Shown: in pieces, positions 1 to 5,670 of the stretch
How the letters are laid out: every line of letters starts with the position of its first letter
How positions within the stretch are numbered: the first letter of the stretch is position 1
NCBI GenBank assembly: GCA_950075905.1
Contig: CATMVR010000266.1
Coordinates: 1-6,921 of the forward strand
From: an uncultured Persicitalea sp.
GTDB taxonomy: Bacteria; Bacteroidota; Bacteroidia; Cytophagales; Spirosomataceae
DNA length: 6,921 nt
Direction of reading: 5' to 3'
The notes under the pieces: generated by a model
Told to the model about the DNA's origin: nothing
Databases searched by the model: none
What the model saw: the letters and a program-made list of their open reading frames with translations, nothing else
Position numbers and translations under genes: made by a program

Positions 1-110
1 ATAATGGTGGTGGCTTTCGCCTGCTTTTCCCAGCGGCTGATTTCCTTTTGGGTAAAAGGCTGGGCAGTTAATGCAAAGGGGAATAAGAGAAGGAAAAAAA
101 GTTTTTTCAT
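1..110 (-). CDS. N-terminus of an exported protein, possibly penicillin acylase family (partial)
   Basis: Only the first 36 codons are inside the window; the gene continues past the left edge. The ATG at 108-110 is followed by a classic Sec signal peptide: M-K-K, a Leu/Phe-rich core to about residue 14, then A-L-T-A-Q, so cleavage is likely after Ala16. The mature start (residues 17-36, about Q-P-F-T-Q-K-E-I-S-R-W-E-K-Q-A-K then T-T-I) resembles the opening of Bacteroidota penicillin acylase/acyl-homoserine-lactone acylase proteins (peptidase S45), where such a segment leads into a V-T-I-I-R-D strand. None of the catalytic residues is visible, so the family is a guess from a short N-terminus; the exported nature is well supported. 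It follows the DUF2141 gene on the same strand after a 173-base gap that holds its own promoter candidate. Confidence 0.6.
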   Translation of the reverse strand, partial: MKKLFFLLLFPFALTAQPFTQKEISRWEKQAKATTI

Positions 111-155
111 CAGGGTCACTAAAAGAGTTTACGTAAAGTGCAGCGCCAGAGCAGT

Positions 156-180
156 TCAAATCTACATAGATTCGATTTGA
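156..180. promoter_or_regulatory. Nested inverted repeats over the promoter box, possible operator
   Basis: Two symmetric elements overlap. AATCTA-ca-TAGATT (159-172) is a perfect palindrome with a 2-base centre. TCAAATC (156-162) and GATTTGA (174-180) form a second, wider inverted repeat. Together they cover the candidate -7 box at 157-164, where a dimeric repressor would act. The arms are AT-rich and short, so chance cannot be excluded, and no regulator gene is adjacent. Confidence 0.3.
157..164 (-). promoter_or_regulatory. Candidate -7 promoter box (TAGATTTG) for the exported protein gene
   Basis: Read on the minus strand this is TAGATTTG, an exact match to the Bacteroidota -7 consensus TAnnTTTG, 46 bases upstream of the ATG at 110. 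No convincing TTG is seen at the usual -33 distance, so the call rests on the -7 box alone. The box lies inside overlapping inverted repeats listed separately. Confidence 0.4.
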
Positions 181-283
181 ATGCCATAGAGGTGTGGGCA
201 AAAGCGCGAAAAAACACACTATTCTTTGGCTAATTGTCCCAAAATATCCTGATAACAAACAGGTTAATAACTACTCCCCCGGT

Positions 284-700
284 TTAGTCGATCAGCTTGA
301 TGGAGATGGAGGTACCTTTTTCGGAAAGCGTGAAGGCACAGTCTTCAAAATCGGGTGCAGATACCACGGGGCGGAAGTTGTTACTGAACCCAAACGGCTC
401 CTTGGGGTAGCCCACGATATTTTTGTCCAGCTTGTCGTTATCGTTGAGGTCATGAAATACCGCCACGGCGTAGCGCCCCGGCTCTACGTCAAACGCAACC
501 TGCCGGGTACCCGGCTGCGCAACCGGTATAACTTTGAAGAAATCGGGCTTAGCGGTACCGAACTTATCCGTTGGCTTGTAGAGCGCCACCCGGATGTTGC
601 CGCCCGTGCGGGTCACGTTAGTAATTTCTACGGTGAGTTTGGCAGCCATAGGCGGAGTTGTTCCAACTAGTAAAAGCACTAAAAGAATCCTGGAAAGCAT
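284..700 (-). CDS. DUF2141 domain secreted protein
   Basis: A small exported protein of 138 residues, close to the usual length of the DUF2141 family (Pfam PF09912), whose function is unknown. I start it at the ATG at 698-700: this gives a clean signal peptide (M-L-S-R, an Ile/Leu/Val core to about residue 12, then P-P-M-A-A). An in-frame TTG at 727 would lie inside the upstream terminator. The mature part is a beta-rich domain: L-T-V-E-I near residue 22, R-V-A-L-Y near 37, then the family hallmark A-V-A-V-F-H-D at 78-84 followed by L-N-D-N-D-K-L-D and the conserved G-F-S-N-N at 104-108. The Asp/Asn-rich loop 84-92 looks like a calcium-type loop, which is inference. The start codon is only 14 bases beyond the T-run of the preceding gene's terminator, so its own promoter must overlap that terminator, or it depends on read-through. 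Confidence 0.88.
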   Translation of the reverse strand: MLSRILLVLLLVGTTPPMAAKLTVEITNVTRTGGNIRVALYKPTDKFGTAKPDFFKVIPVAQPGTRQVAFDVEPGRYAVAVFHDLNDNDKLDKNIVGYPKEPFGFSNNFRPVVSAPDFEDCAFTLSEKGTSISIKLID

Positions 701-714
701 AGCGTACAATTTAT

Positions 715-753
715 AAAAAAACGCCAATCCGAAACGAATGTTTTGGATTGGCG
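715..753 (-). terminator. Rho-independent terminator of the lipoprotein gene
   Basis: On the minus strand a 9-bp perfect stem (arms 745-753 and 722-730) is extended by one A/C mismatch and four more pairs (741-743 plus 740 with 732-735) around a 4-base loop at 736-739. Seven consecutive T (complement of A at 715-721) follow directly. The T-run is on one side only, so it works for minus-strand transcription, 53 bases after the lipoprotein stop codon. Confidence 0.85.
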
Positions 754-764
754 CGCAGTAAGTG

Positions 765-797
765 CTAACTATTGACTAACAGTTGACTATTAACCGA
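765..797. repeat. Short 11-bp tandem repeat, about 2.5 copies
   Basis: Units CTAACTATTGA (765-775) and CTAACAGTTGA (776-786) match at 9 of 11 bases and are followed by a more diverged third unit (787-797). The period is about one helical turn. It sits between the stop codon of the lipoprotein gene and its terminator. Its role is unknown; it may be simple slippage-derived spacer DNA. Confidence 0.45.
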
Positions 798-805
798 CAG
801 TTTGG

Positions 806-1444
806 TTAAACATTATCTATCAGTCCGAGAATAATAAACACAATACCCACTGCTGATACTATACCCCCCAAAGCCCATCCCAGGCCGGGGATCAGGCCCA
901 GCAATAAGCCCACAAGTACCAGAATTAGCCCTATTCTGATCTTATTATTAAGAGCTTTGGCTTCCTGTGATTTCAGGTTTTTCTTGATCGTTTTATCGAT
1001 CACTTTACTAATGACCGGCGACTTTACGTCTGAGGTGTTTAGGCTCTGGATCTCTCCTTTTTCCAGCATAGCTTTCGCCTTATTGATCTGAGCCGCTATG
1101 GCAGGCCTCGCCATAAGCTCCTGCCCCTTGGTGGTAGCCAGGGCTGCTTCGAGTTGCTCACTGATTTGTTTTGGAGTTTTGTTGTTGAGCATTTCTGCAA
1201 CTTTTGGCTCAGCGATTAGTTCGGAAAAAGAGGCAGGGGTTTCTACCGCTTCCGAAGCAGGGGTTGCCTCTTCAACTAATGCCACAGATACATCTTCTTT
1301 AACGGGCTGGCTGCTTATTTGAGCTTTTTCTTCCGTCTGTATGTAGGCGTTGGTTGGCATTTGATTGAAAACCGGATACTGACGGGCGCAGCTACCGAGC
1401 ATTACCATTGCTCCAAGTAGGTAAATCGTACTGAATTTTTTCAT
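806..1444 (-). CDS. Lipoprotein with C-terminal transmembrane hairpin, unknown function
   Basis: A 212-residue protein I cannot assign to a named family. Residues 1-19 are a lipoprotein signal peptide: M-K-K, a hydrophobic core, and the lipobox L-G-S-C with the lipidated Cys at 19. Residues 20-70 are low complexity, rich in Glu, Ala, Ser, Thr and Val, as in a flexible tether. Residues 70-165 are Ala/Lys/Glu-rich and probably helical. The last 41 residues (172-212) are almost wholly hydrophobic and Gly-rich, with a Pro-Gly turn near 186, giving two membrane segments and a short I-D-N-V tail. Similar Cys-anchored proteins with a hydrophobic tail occur in Cytophagales. Lipidation at one end and membrane insertion at the other suggests both ends are membrane-attached. 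It is a single gene with its own promoter candidate (1544-1572) and a strong terminator. Confidence 0.8.
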   Translation of the reverse strand: MKKFSTIYLLGAMVMLGSCARQYPVFNQMPTNAYIQTEEKAQISSQPVKEDVSVALVEEATPASEAVETPASFSELIAEPKVAEMLNNKTPKQISEQLEAALATTKGQELMARPAIAAQINKAKAMLEKGEIQSLNTSDVKSPVISKVIDKTIKKNLKSQEAKALNNKIRIGLILVLVGLLLGLIPGLGWALGGIVSAVGIVFIILGLIDNV

Positions 1445-1543
1445 AGGAAGAAGTACTGATAAGTTAATAAGTAAAGGTTTTATGAAAGGAAATTTTGAAA
1501 ACTTCTTTACGAATTACGTACCATACCCTTTTCCGGGAGGTTT

Positions 1544-1572
1544 TAAACGTATATGGGTAATTTTTTACACAA
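1544..1572 (-). promoter_or_regulatory. Candidate promoter for the lipoprotein gene
   Basis: On the minus strand a TTG (1572-1570) is followed after 18 bases by TACGTTTA (1551-1544), one base off the Bacteroidota -7 consensus TAnnTTTG. It predicts a 5' leader of roughly 90 bases before the ATG at 1444. A 7-bp inverted repeat, GGGTAAT (1555-1561) and ATTACCC (1579-1585), encloses the TTG and could be an operator, or a weak hairpin at the end of the preceding operon. Confidence 0.35.
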
Positions 1573-1590
1573 TATGAGATTACCCCTTAC

Positions 1591-2160
1591 TCAATTTTGC
1601 CAGCCTATGACACAGCGGTATTCTGCCAGTTTTGCGAGGTTCCCTTCCAGCGTCAGTCGAGTTCGCTCGTTTTCGAAGTCTTCACGATATTTGCTTTTCA
1701 GCTCCCGTCTTTTGATAGCTTCCAGAAAACGCCGGGCATCCTCTTTATTTTCTAATAGCAACGGAGGAACTTCGGTGGGGCGATCGGTATCGTCTTTGGC
1801 CACCATCGTGAAGTAGGATGTATTAGTATGCTTTAACTTGCCCGTACGCACGTTTTCCGCTGTGACCCGAATACCGATCACCATTGAGCTCTGCCCCACA
1901 AAGTTGACAGAAGCATGAAGTGATACCAGATCTCCTACCTCCACGGGTTGCAAAAAAGTCACCTCGTCTACCGTCACTGTCACGCAGTAGGCCCCCGCAT
2001 GCCGCGAGGCGCAGGCATACGCTACCTTATCCATCAAGGACATAATGATACCTCCGTGGATTTTGCCTCCGAAGTTGGCGTAGGACGGGATCATTAACTC
2101 AGTGAGTGTGGTCTGTGAATAGCGAACAGAACGGGGAGTTTGTTCCATAGGTAGTTGCAT
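1591..2160 (-). CDS. Acyl-CoA thioesterase, hotdog fold (YciA/BACH-like)
   Basis: A cytoplasmic thioesterase of 189 residues that hydrolyses acyl-CoA to free fatty acid and CoA; chain-length preference cannot be read from sequence. The hotdog domain covers about residues 15-125. Its signature is N29-F-G-G-K-I-H35-G-G, then I-M-S-L-M-D44-K-V-A-Y; Asn29 and Asp44 match the Asn/Asp catalytic pair of the BACH/YciA group. V-D-E-V-T-F-L-Q-P-V-E-V-G-D and H-T-N-T-S-Y-F-T-M-V-A are further family blocks. A C-terminal charged helical extension (about 140-180), with R-R-F-L-E-A-I-K-R-R-E-L, is common to Bacteroidota members. The ATG at 2160 shares its A with the stop codon of the ceramidase-like gene (TAATG), which implies translational coupling; a second in-frame ATG four codons later (2148) is an alternative start. 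Confidence 0.92.
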   Translation of the reverse strand: MQLPMEQTPRSVRYSQTTLTELMIPSYANFGGKIHGGIIMSLMDKVAYACASRHAGAYCVTVTVDEVTFLQPVEVGDLVSLHASVNFVGQSSMVIGIRVTAENVRTGKLKHTNTSYFTMVAKDDTDRPTEVPPLLLENKEDARRFLEAIKRRELKSKYREDFENERTRLTLEGNLAKLAEYRCVIGWQN

Positions 2161-3518
2161 TACGCGTCTATTTTATCAATAACATCTTTGACTACCTCCT
2201 GAAAGTACGCCCCGTTGTAGGGCCCGAACCAGCTCATGGTAATTGTCTCGTACTGATCTTTATCAAAATGGCGGTCGTCGGTAATGTACCCGGCGTAGGC
2301 GCCATTGAAACTTGTAATCATTAGCTTCAAACCCTTAGATGCAGCATATTTACTCAATTCGGCCATTAATTCTCCCGAAAAATCGCAGGGCAGGCCCACC
2401 ATTACAATGTCACCTACCCGCAGCACTTTCACGAAGGCGGGGTAATCGCCGAAGATCCAGCGAAATACCCACGAGCGCAGGGCAAACGTCTGGTTCAGGC
2501 GCGGACTGGGGGCACGCATGGGTACTTCCACCGTAAACGACCCCAGCAGCGAGGTTGGCGCAGGCTGCACGGCGTCAAGCCGCGACTGAATAGCCGCCTC
2601 TACCCCGTCGGCTAGTTGCCCTACCCGCTCAAATTCTGTATCGCCTTCGGCCATCGGTCCCATGCTCCCGACGGCTCCCGCCAGGTACATGGCAAAGTCT
2701 GCCTCACCGTCTTCCAGTGAATCTACCAGCGCTCCCGCGTAATCGCGGGATAGGACGTAGGTCCTGGAGTCCAGCACGGTGGCATGGGCACTGTACGTAG
2801 CGAGCAGGGCCGTTTGCTGATCAGCGGCGCGTAAGGTTATCAGCCTTACCCAGGGATCAACGGTGGTGCCGGTCAGCCCGCGCAACCGGTTTTTGATGTC
2901 GGCCGTATCCCGAACTTCCGTATAGCCTACCGTAACAGCTTGTCGGTTTTGGCGGGCTTGCCGGATGGCCCGTACCATGGCATCGGTAATACGGGCAACC
3001 AGGGCGGGGTCAAACTCGCCGGCAAAAAGCTCACCCGTGATGGTATCCCCCCAGCCTCCCACGCTGCTGTGGCTGTGTGTGGCGCTGAGATATACCTGAT
3101 CAAAGGTGAGACCCAGGCCGGGAAGCCGCGCTTTGAGGGCTTCGGTCACCGTTGGCGGAATAATCAGAAGATCGGCCACCACCATTACCGCCTCGCTGCG
3201 ACCATTGTTGAAAGCAACAGCCCGCACGTATACCGAATCGTGTACACTCTCGTACGACCGCCCCCGGCGGTTGCCGTAGCCCGCCATGGGTACGGGGCGA
3301 TCGGGGGTAAAATTGACTTTCGCCCAGCCCGCGGTAAGGGCTTGCCCGGTGGTATCCGTTGCGACCCGCACCGCCGCAATGTTCTGCTTCCACTCCCGAT
3401 AGTAGTCCATGTTCTGATAGGGCGTATAGTCGAGGGTAGTAACCGTGGCCAGCACAATGAGCAGGATAAAAAGGGCTAAGCCAGCTAGAACTTTGAGGGT
3501 AATTTTCAGGAATCTCAT
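2160..3518 (-). CDS. Membrane-anchored neutral ceramidase-like hydrolase
   Basis: A protein of 452 residues related to the N-terminal catalytic domain of neutral/alkaline non-lysosomal ceramidases (PF04734), zinc amidases that split ceramide into sphingoid base and fatty acid. Residues 7-28 form one membrane anchor, so the domain should face the periplasm. Family landmarks: A-G-W-A-K-V-N-F-T-P (63-72), M-A-G-Y-G-N-R-R-G (78-86), zinc-site A-T-H148-S-H150-S, S-A-H245-A-T then S-R-D-Y-A-G (257-262), and near the end G-Y-I-T-D-D with Y423-E424 followed by S-W-F-G-P (429-433). These match the His, His and Glu ligand regions of the family. It is shorter than classical neutral ceramidases (over 600 residues) and lacks their C-terminal beta domain. 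The amidase motif G-D-V-S-P-N, which carries the catalytic Ser, reads G284-S-M-G-P here, so true ceramidase activity is doubtful. It overlaps the thioesterase gene by one base. Confidence 0.85.
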   Translation of the reverse strand: MRFLKITLKVLAGLALFILLIVLATVTTLDYTPYQNMDYYREWKQNIAAVRVATDTTGQALTAGWAKVNFTPDRPVPMAGYGNRRGRSYESVHDSVYVRAVAFNNGRSEAVMVVADLLIIPPTVTEALKARLPGLGLTFDQVYLSATHSHSSVGGWGDTITGELFAGEFDPALVARITDAMVRAIRQARQNRQAVTVGYTEVRDTADIKNRLRGLTGTTVDPWVRLITLRAADQQTALLATYSAHATVLDSRTYVLSRDYAGALVDSLEDGEADFAMYLAGAVGSMGPMAEGDTEFERVGQLADGVEAAIQSRLDAVQPAPTSLLGSFTVEVPMRAPSPRLNQTFALRSWVFRWIFGDYPAFVKVLRVGDIVMVGLPCDFSGELMAELSKYAASKGLKLMITSFNGAYAGYITDDRHFDKDQYETITMSWFGPYNGAYFQEVVKDVIDKIDA

Positions 3519-3555
3519 GCCTTTATAGAGGTGATTTCGGAGGTTGATGACGTAC

Positions 3556-3575
3556 CAAAAGTACGATCAAATTTA
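3556..3575 (-). promoter_or_regulatory. Two candidate -7 boxes for the ceramidase-like/thioesterase operon
   Basis: On the minus strand both TAAATTTG (3575-3568) and TACTTTTG (3563-3556) match TAnnTTTG exactly. They lie 57 and 45 bases before the 3518 start. No clear TTG is found at the -33 distance of either. A small inverted repeat, CGTAC (3551-3555) and GTACG (3561-3565), overlaps the nearer box. Confidence 0.45.
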
Positions 3576-3712
3576 CTGGTAGAAAGTACTGCCGGTGCTT
3601 TTCTACCTTTCCTGTATCAGAAAGTGAATTCCATTTGCCGAATTTGATTTACTCAAAAAAAGCCATCAACTTGCCCGTTTCTGAGTGTATTACTCTTTAC
3701 CAATCCATTACT

Positions 3713-4474
3713 ATGCGACCTTACATCCTTGCCGAAACCAACTGGAAAGCGATTCAAAACGAAAAATTTGAGCTGGCTATCCTGCCCTGGGGCGCCACCG
3801 AAGCCCACAACTACCACCTCCCCTACGCCACCGATGTGTACGAAGCCGACTATATTGCGGCCGAGTCGGCCCGGATTGCCTGGGAGAAAGGGGCAAAAGT
3901 TATTGTGCTGCCAACGGTACCCTTCGGGGTCAATAGTGGGCAAACCGACATTCTGCTCGATATCAACATGCACCCCAGTACCCAGCTGGCCGTATTGAAC
4001 GATATTGTGGAGGTACTCAACCGGCAGGGCATTCATAAGCTGCTACTACTAAACAGCCACGGTGGCAACGACTTCAAGCCCATGCTGCGCGAGTTGGGTG
4101 TACGCTACCCCCAGATGCACCTGAGCCTGTGCTTCTGGTTCAACATCCTGGACCGAAAAAGCTACTTTGAAGAAAAAGGCGACCACGCCGACGAACTGGA
4201 AACGAGCGTAATGATGCACCTGCGTCCTGATCTGGTGCTATCCCTGGACGAAGCGGGCGACGGTGCGGCAAAATCGCACAAGGTAGCTGCCTTCCGCGAG
4301 GGTTGGGCGTGGAGCGAACGGAAGTGGTCGCAGGTAACAGCTGATACAGGGATTGGGAATCCAAAAAAAGCAACGGCCGACAAGGGCAAACGTTTTTTTG
4401 AGGATCTGACTGAAAAGCTGGGCGGATTTTACTACGAGCTGGCAAAGGCGGAGGTGTGGCGCATGTACGAGTAA
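3713..4474 (+). CDS. Creatininase-family metallohydrolase
   Basis: Member of the creatininase/amidohydrolase family (PF02633), cytoplasmic binuclear metal enzymes that open cyclic amides or remove formyl groups. The substrate cannot be told: creatininase, FAPy deformylase and mycofactocin-type members share this fold. I start at ATG 3713 (253 residues), which places M-R-P-Y-I-L-A-E just before the conserved domain; a TTG at 3635 would add 26 residues unlike the family. Metal-site residues are visible: G-A-T-E30-A-H32, T-D41 (same spacing as Glu34, His36 and Asp45 of Pseudomonas creatininase), N-S-H116-G-G-N, and H-A-D-E-L-E163-T-S. It has no same-strand neighbour and ends 20 bases before the convergent pseudouridine synthase. 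A TTG at 3671 with TACTCTTTA from 3691 is a weak promoter guess. Confidence 0.9.
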   Translation: MRPYILAETNWKAIQNEKFELAILPWGATEAHNYHLPYATDVYEADYIAAESARIAWEKGAKVIVLPTVPFGVNSGQTDILLDINMHPSTQLAVLNDIVEVLNRQGIHKLLLLNSHGGNDFKPMLRELGVRYPQMHLSLCFWFNILDRKSYFEEKGDHADELETSVMMHLRPDLVLSLDEAGDGAAKSHKVAAFREGWAWSERKWSQVTADTGIGNPKKATADKGKRFFEDLTEKLGGFYYELAKAEVWRMYE

Positions 4475-4494
4475 GGACAACGCAGCCCCAACTA

Positions 4495-5121
4495 TCAGTA
4501 CCGGATGTTGAGCTTCGCAAAAAACTCCTCCTCTTCCACTTCCTGCACCTGGCCGGGTGGCAAATCGCCCAGTTTCAGGCCCTCGATGCTCGTCCGGATA
4601 AGCCGCTGCACGGGGTGGCGCACAGCGTTCAACATCTTGCGGATTTGCCGGAATTTTCCTTCAGTAAGGGTCATGCGCAGCCACGAATGGGGCAAATTTT
4701 CTTTGATGGCGTAGCCCGCCGGAAATAAGTACCCCGGCTCGTGTACCAGATCTACCTCGCAGGGAGTCGTTAGGTAATCTACATTGCCCCGGATGCGGAT
4801 GGTGACGCCCGTACGTAATTTCTCGACCGTCTCCGGGCTCACTTCCCGGTATACCCGTACGAGGTAGGTGCGCGGGTGGACAGTATCGCCCAGGTACAGC
4901 AGCCGGGTTACCTTTTTGTTGGTAGTGAGTATCAGTAAACCCTCCGAGATACCATCTAATCGACCGATGGGATGAGTACCTTCGGGAAAGTCAATCCCCA
5001 AATCGCACAGCATCGACGCGCCCGGATGCCCCTTGAACTGCGATAGCATGCCGTAGGGTTTGTTGAGGAGGAAGTAGCGGTGGGCGATTGTACTGTTTTC
5101 GGAACCGGTATCGACTTGCAA
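4495..5121 (-). CDS. RluE-like 23S rRNA pseudouridine synthase (RsuA/RluB/C/D/E/F superfamily)
   Basis: A 208-residue enzyme that isomerises uridine to pseudouridine in rRNA. Motifs: N20-K-P-Y-G near the N-terminus, the catalytic block G-R-L-D56-G-I-S-E-G-L-L-I-L-T, and the C-terminal block G155-K-F-R-Q-I-R-K-M followed by R-L-I-R. There is no N-terminal S4 RNA-binding domain, which fits RluE, whose known E. coli target is U2457 of 23S rRNA; the target here is inferred. The start is the unusual codon TTG at 5121: no in-frame ATG exists between the upstream in-frame stop and Met25, which lies past the conserved K-P-Y-G. An exact -7 box 32 bases upstream supports this start. It is convergent with the creatininase gene with no obvious terminator between them. 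Confidence 0.9.
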   Translation of the reverse strand: MQVDTGSENSTIAHRYFLLNKPYGMLSQFKGHPGASMLCDLGIDFPEGTHPIGRLDGISEGLLILTTNKKVTRLLYLGDTVHPRTYLVRVYREVSPETVEKLRTGVTIRIRGNVDYLTTPCEVDLVHEPGYLFPAGYAIKENLPHSWLRMTLTEGKFRQIRKMLNAVRHPVQRLIRTSIEGLKLGDLPPGQVQEVEEEEFFAKLNIRY

Positions 5122-5152
5122 GATGTAAGCTGGTTTGGATCAAGTAAAAAAA

Positions 5153-5160
5153 CAAAGGTA
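5153..5160 (-). promoter_or_regulatory. Candidate -7 promoter box (TACCTTTG) for the pseudouridine synthase
   Basis: On the minus strand TACCTTTG matches TAnnTTTG exactly and predicts transcription starting about 25 bases before the TTG start codon at 5121. The -33 element is not clear. Confidence 0.5.
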
Positions 5161-5213
5161 CGATACACCCCTATAAAGTTTTGATCATACCAGAAGTAGT
5201 ATGTTCGTTTCTT

Positions 5214-5223
5214 TGACTAGTCA
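5214..5223. promoter_or_regulatory. Perfect 10-bp palindrome TGACTAGTCA
   Basis: A perfect 10-base palindrome in the spacer between the pseudouridine synthase gene (minus) and the decayed gene at 5282 (plus). It could be a dimeric binding site for either promoter. One 10-bp palindrome in several kilobases is not strong evidence by itself. Confidence 0.2.
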
Positions 5224-5281
5224 TCGTAAAGTGTACCATCAAATACTACATTAAGGTCCTCAAACCAAGCGCGTCTTTACT

Positions 5282-5609
5282 ATGTTTCGATTTATACTTC
5301 CCGTATTTTTCTTGTCCATACTCTGTGGTGAAATTTCAGCTCAGAAACCAGTTCCCGACAAAGTGCCGCGCCACGCAATTTTTTTACGTGACAGACCACC
5401 GGGGGGTGTCGGTATCAAGTCCAGTCTATGTGCGGGAAACCCGCTGATTGGACGGCCGGTATCCCAACTTATTTCCGGATTTTGAAAACCTTTTCTTCCC
5501 GTTAGAAGTATATATCACCGTTCGCAGGGGTAGAGTGTGTCTCCGAATCGGTATTTGCTTAAATTTGCACCCCAAATTTAAAACCGGCTATTCTGGCAAG
5601 ATTATTTAG
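5282..5609 (+). pseudogene. Probable decayed gene for an exported, perhaps outer-membrane, protein
   Basis: The ATG at 5282 opens a good Sec signal peptide (M-F-R-F-I-L-P-V, Phe/Leu core, ending I-S-A-Q at 18-21), followed by a plausible mature start Q-K-P-V-P-D-K-V-P-R-H-A-I-F. As written the frame ends at 5485 after 67 residues, with an unconvincing Arg/Pro/Gly-rich tail. Dropping one T from the T7 run at 5379-5385 gives instead H-A-I-F-Y-V-T-D-H-R-G-V-S-V-S-S, which stops at TGA 5445-5447. The same frame then resumes as P-N-L-F-P-D-F-E-N-L-F-F-P-L-E-V-Y-I and L-R-I-G-I, open to a TAG at 5607. This alternating pattern resembles a small beta-barrel protein of Cytophagales, but that is inference. 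From about 5555 the segment overlaps the next gene's promoter. The alternative is an intact 67-residue exported peptide ending at 5485. Confidence 0.45.
5560..5567 (+). promoter_or_regulatory. Candidate -7 promoter box (TAAATTTG) for the truncated FecR-like gene
   Basis: TAAATTTG matches TAnnTTTG exactly and is followed by GCACCC; transcription would start near 5574, giving a 5' leader of about 97 bases. No good -33 TTG is seen at standard spacing. Confidence 0.5.
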
Positions 5610-5631
5610 GCCAGCTATCCTAATTAAATTT
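5574..5631 (+). promoter_or_regulatory. Two-level stem-loop in the 5' leader of the FecR-like gene
   Basis: An outer 8-bp all-AT inverted repeat, AAATTTAA (5574-5581) and TTAAATTT (5624-5631), encloses an inner CTGGC (5593-5597) and GCCAG (5610-5614) with a 12-base loop. It begins where transcription from the 5560 box should start. The outer arms are weak and no T-run follows, so it is not a terminator. A cis-regulatory role is only a suggestion; no known riboswitch class is recognised. Confidence 0.25.
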
Positions 5632-5670
5632 TAGACCTGTCAACCATCAACAGTATTAAAAACAATTGCC

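Noticed and set aside
225..243. TTTGG/CCAAA hairpin after the DUF2141 gene as a terminator
   Set aside because: Only five pairs, and the nearest T-run is a dozen bases away; too weak to call.
194..670. Plus-strand open frame of 158 codons
   Set aside because: It lies antisense to the DUF2141 gene, starts at GTG without promoter or family resemblance, and the minus-strand protein is clearly the real one.
2940..3479. Plus-strand open frame of 179 codons
   Set aside because: Antisense to the ceramidase-like gene; the long frame follows from the codon pattern of that gene and shows no domain.
4475..4494. Bidirectional terminator between creatininase and pseudouridine synthase genes
   Set aside because: The 20-base gap holds no inverted repeat or T-run.
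4140..4520. Minus-strand frame of 126 codons opposite the creatininase gene
   Set aside because: Arg/Pro/Ser-rich low-complexity translation typical of a shadow frame; the creatininase motifs are on the other strand.
4956..5168. Upstream GTG-started frame as an N-terminal extension of the pseudouridine synthase
   Set aside because: It is in a different frame and continues as a shadow over the real gene; no frameshift is needed because the real frame is open from 5121.
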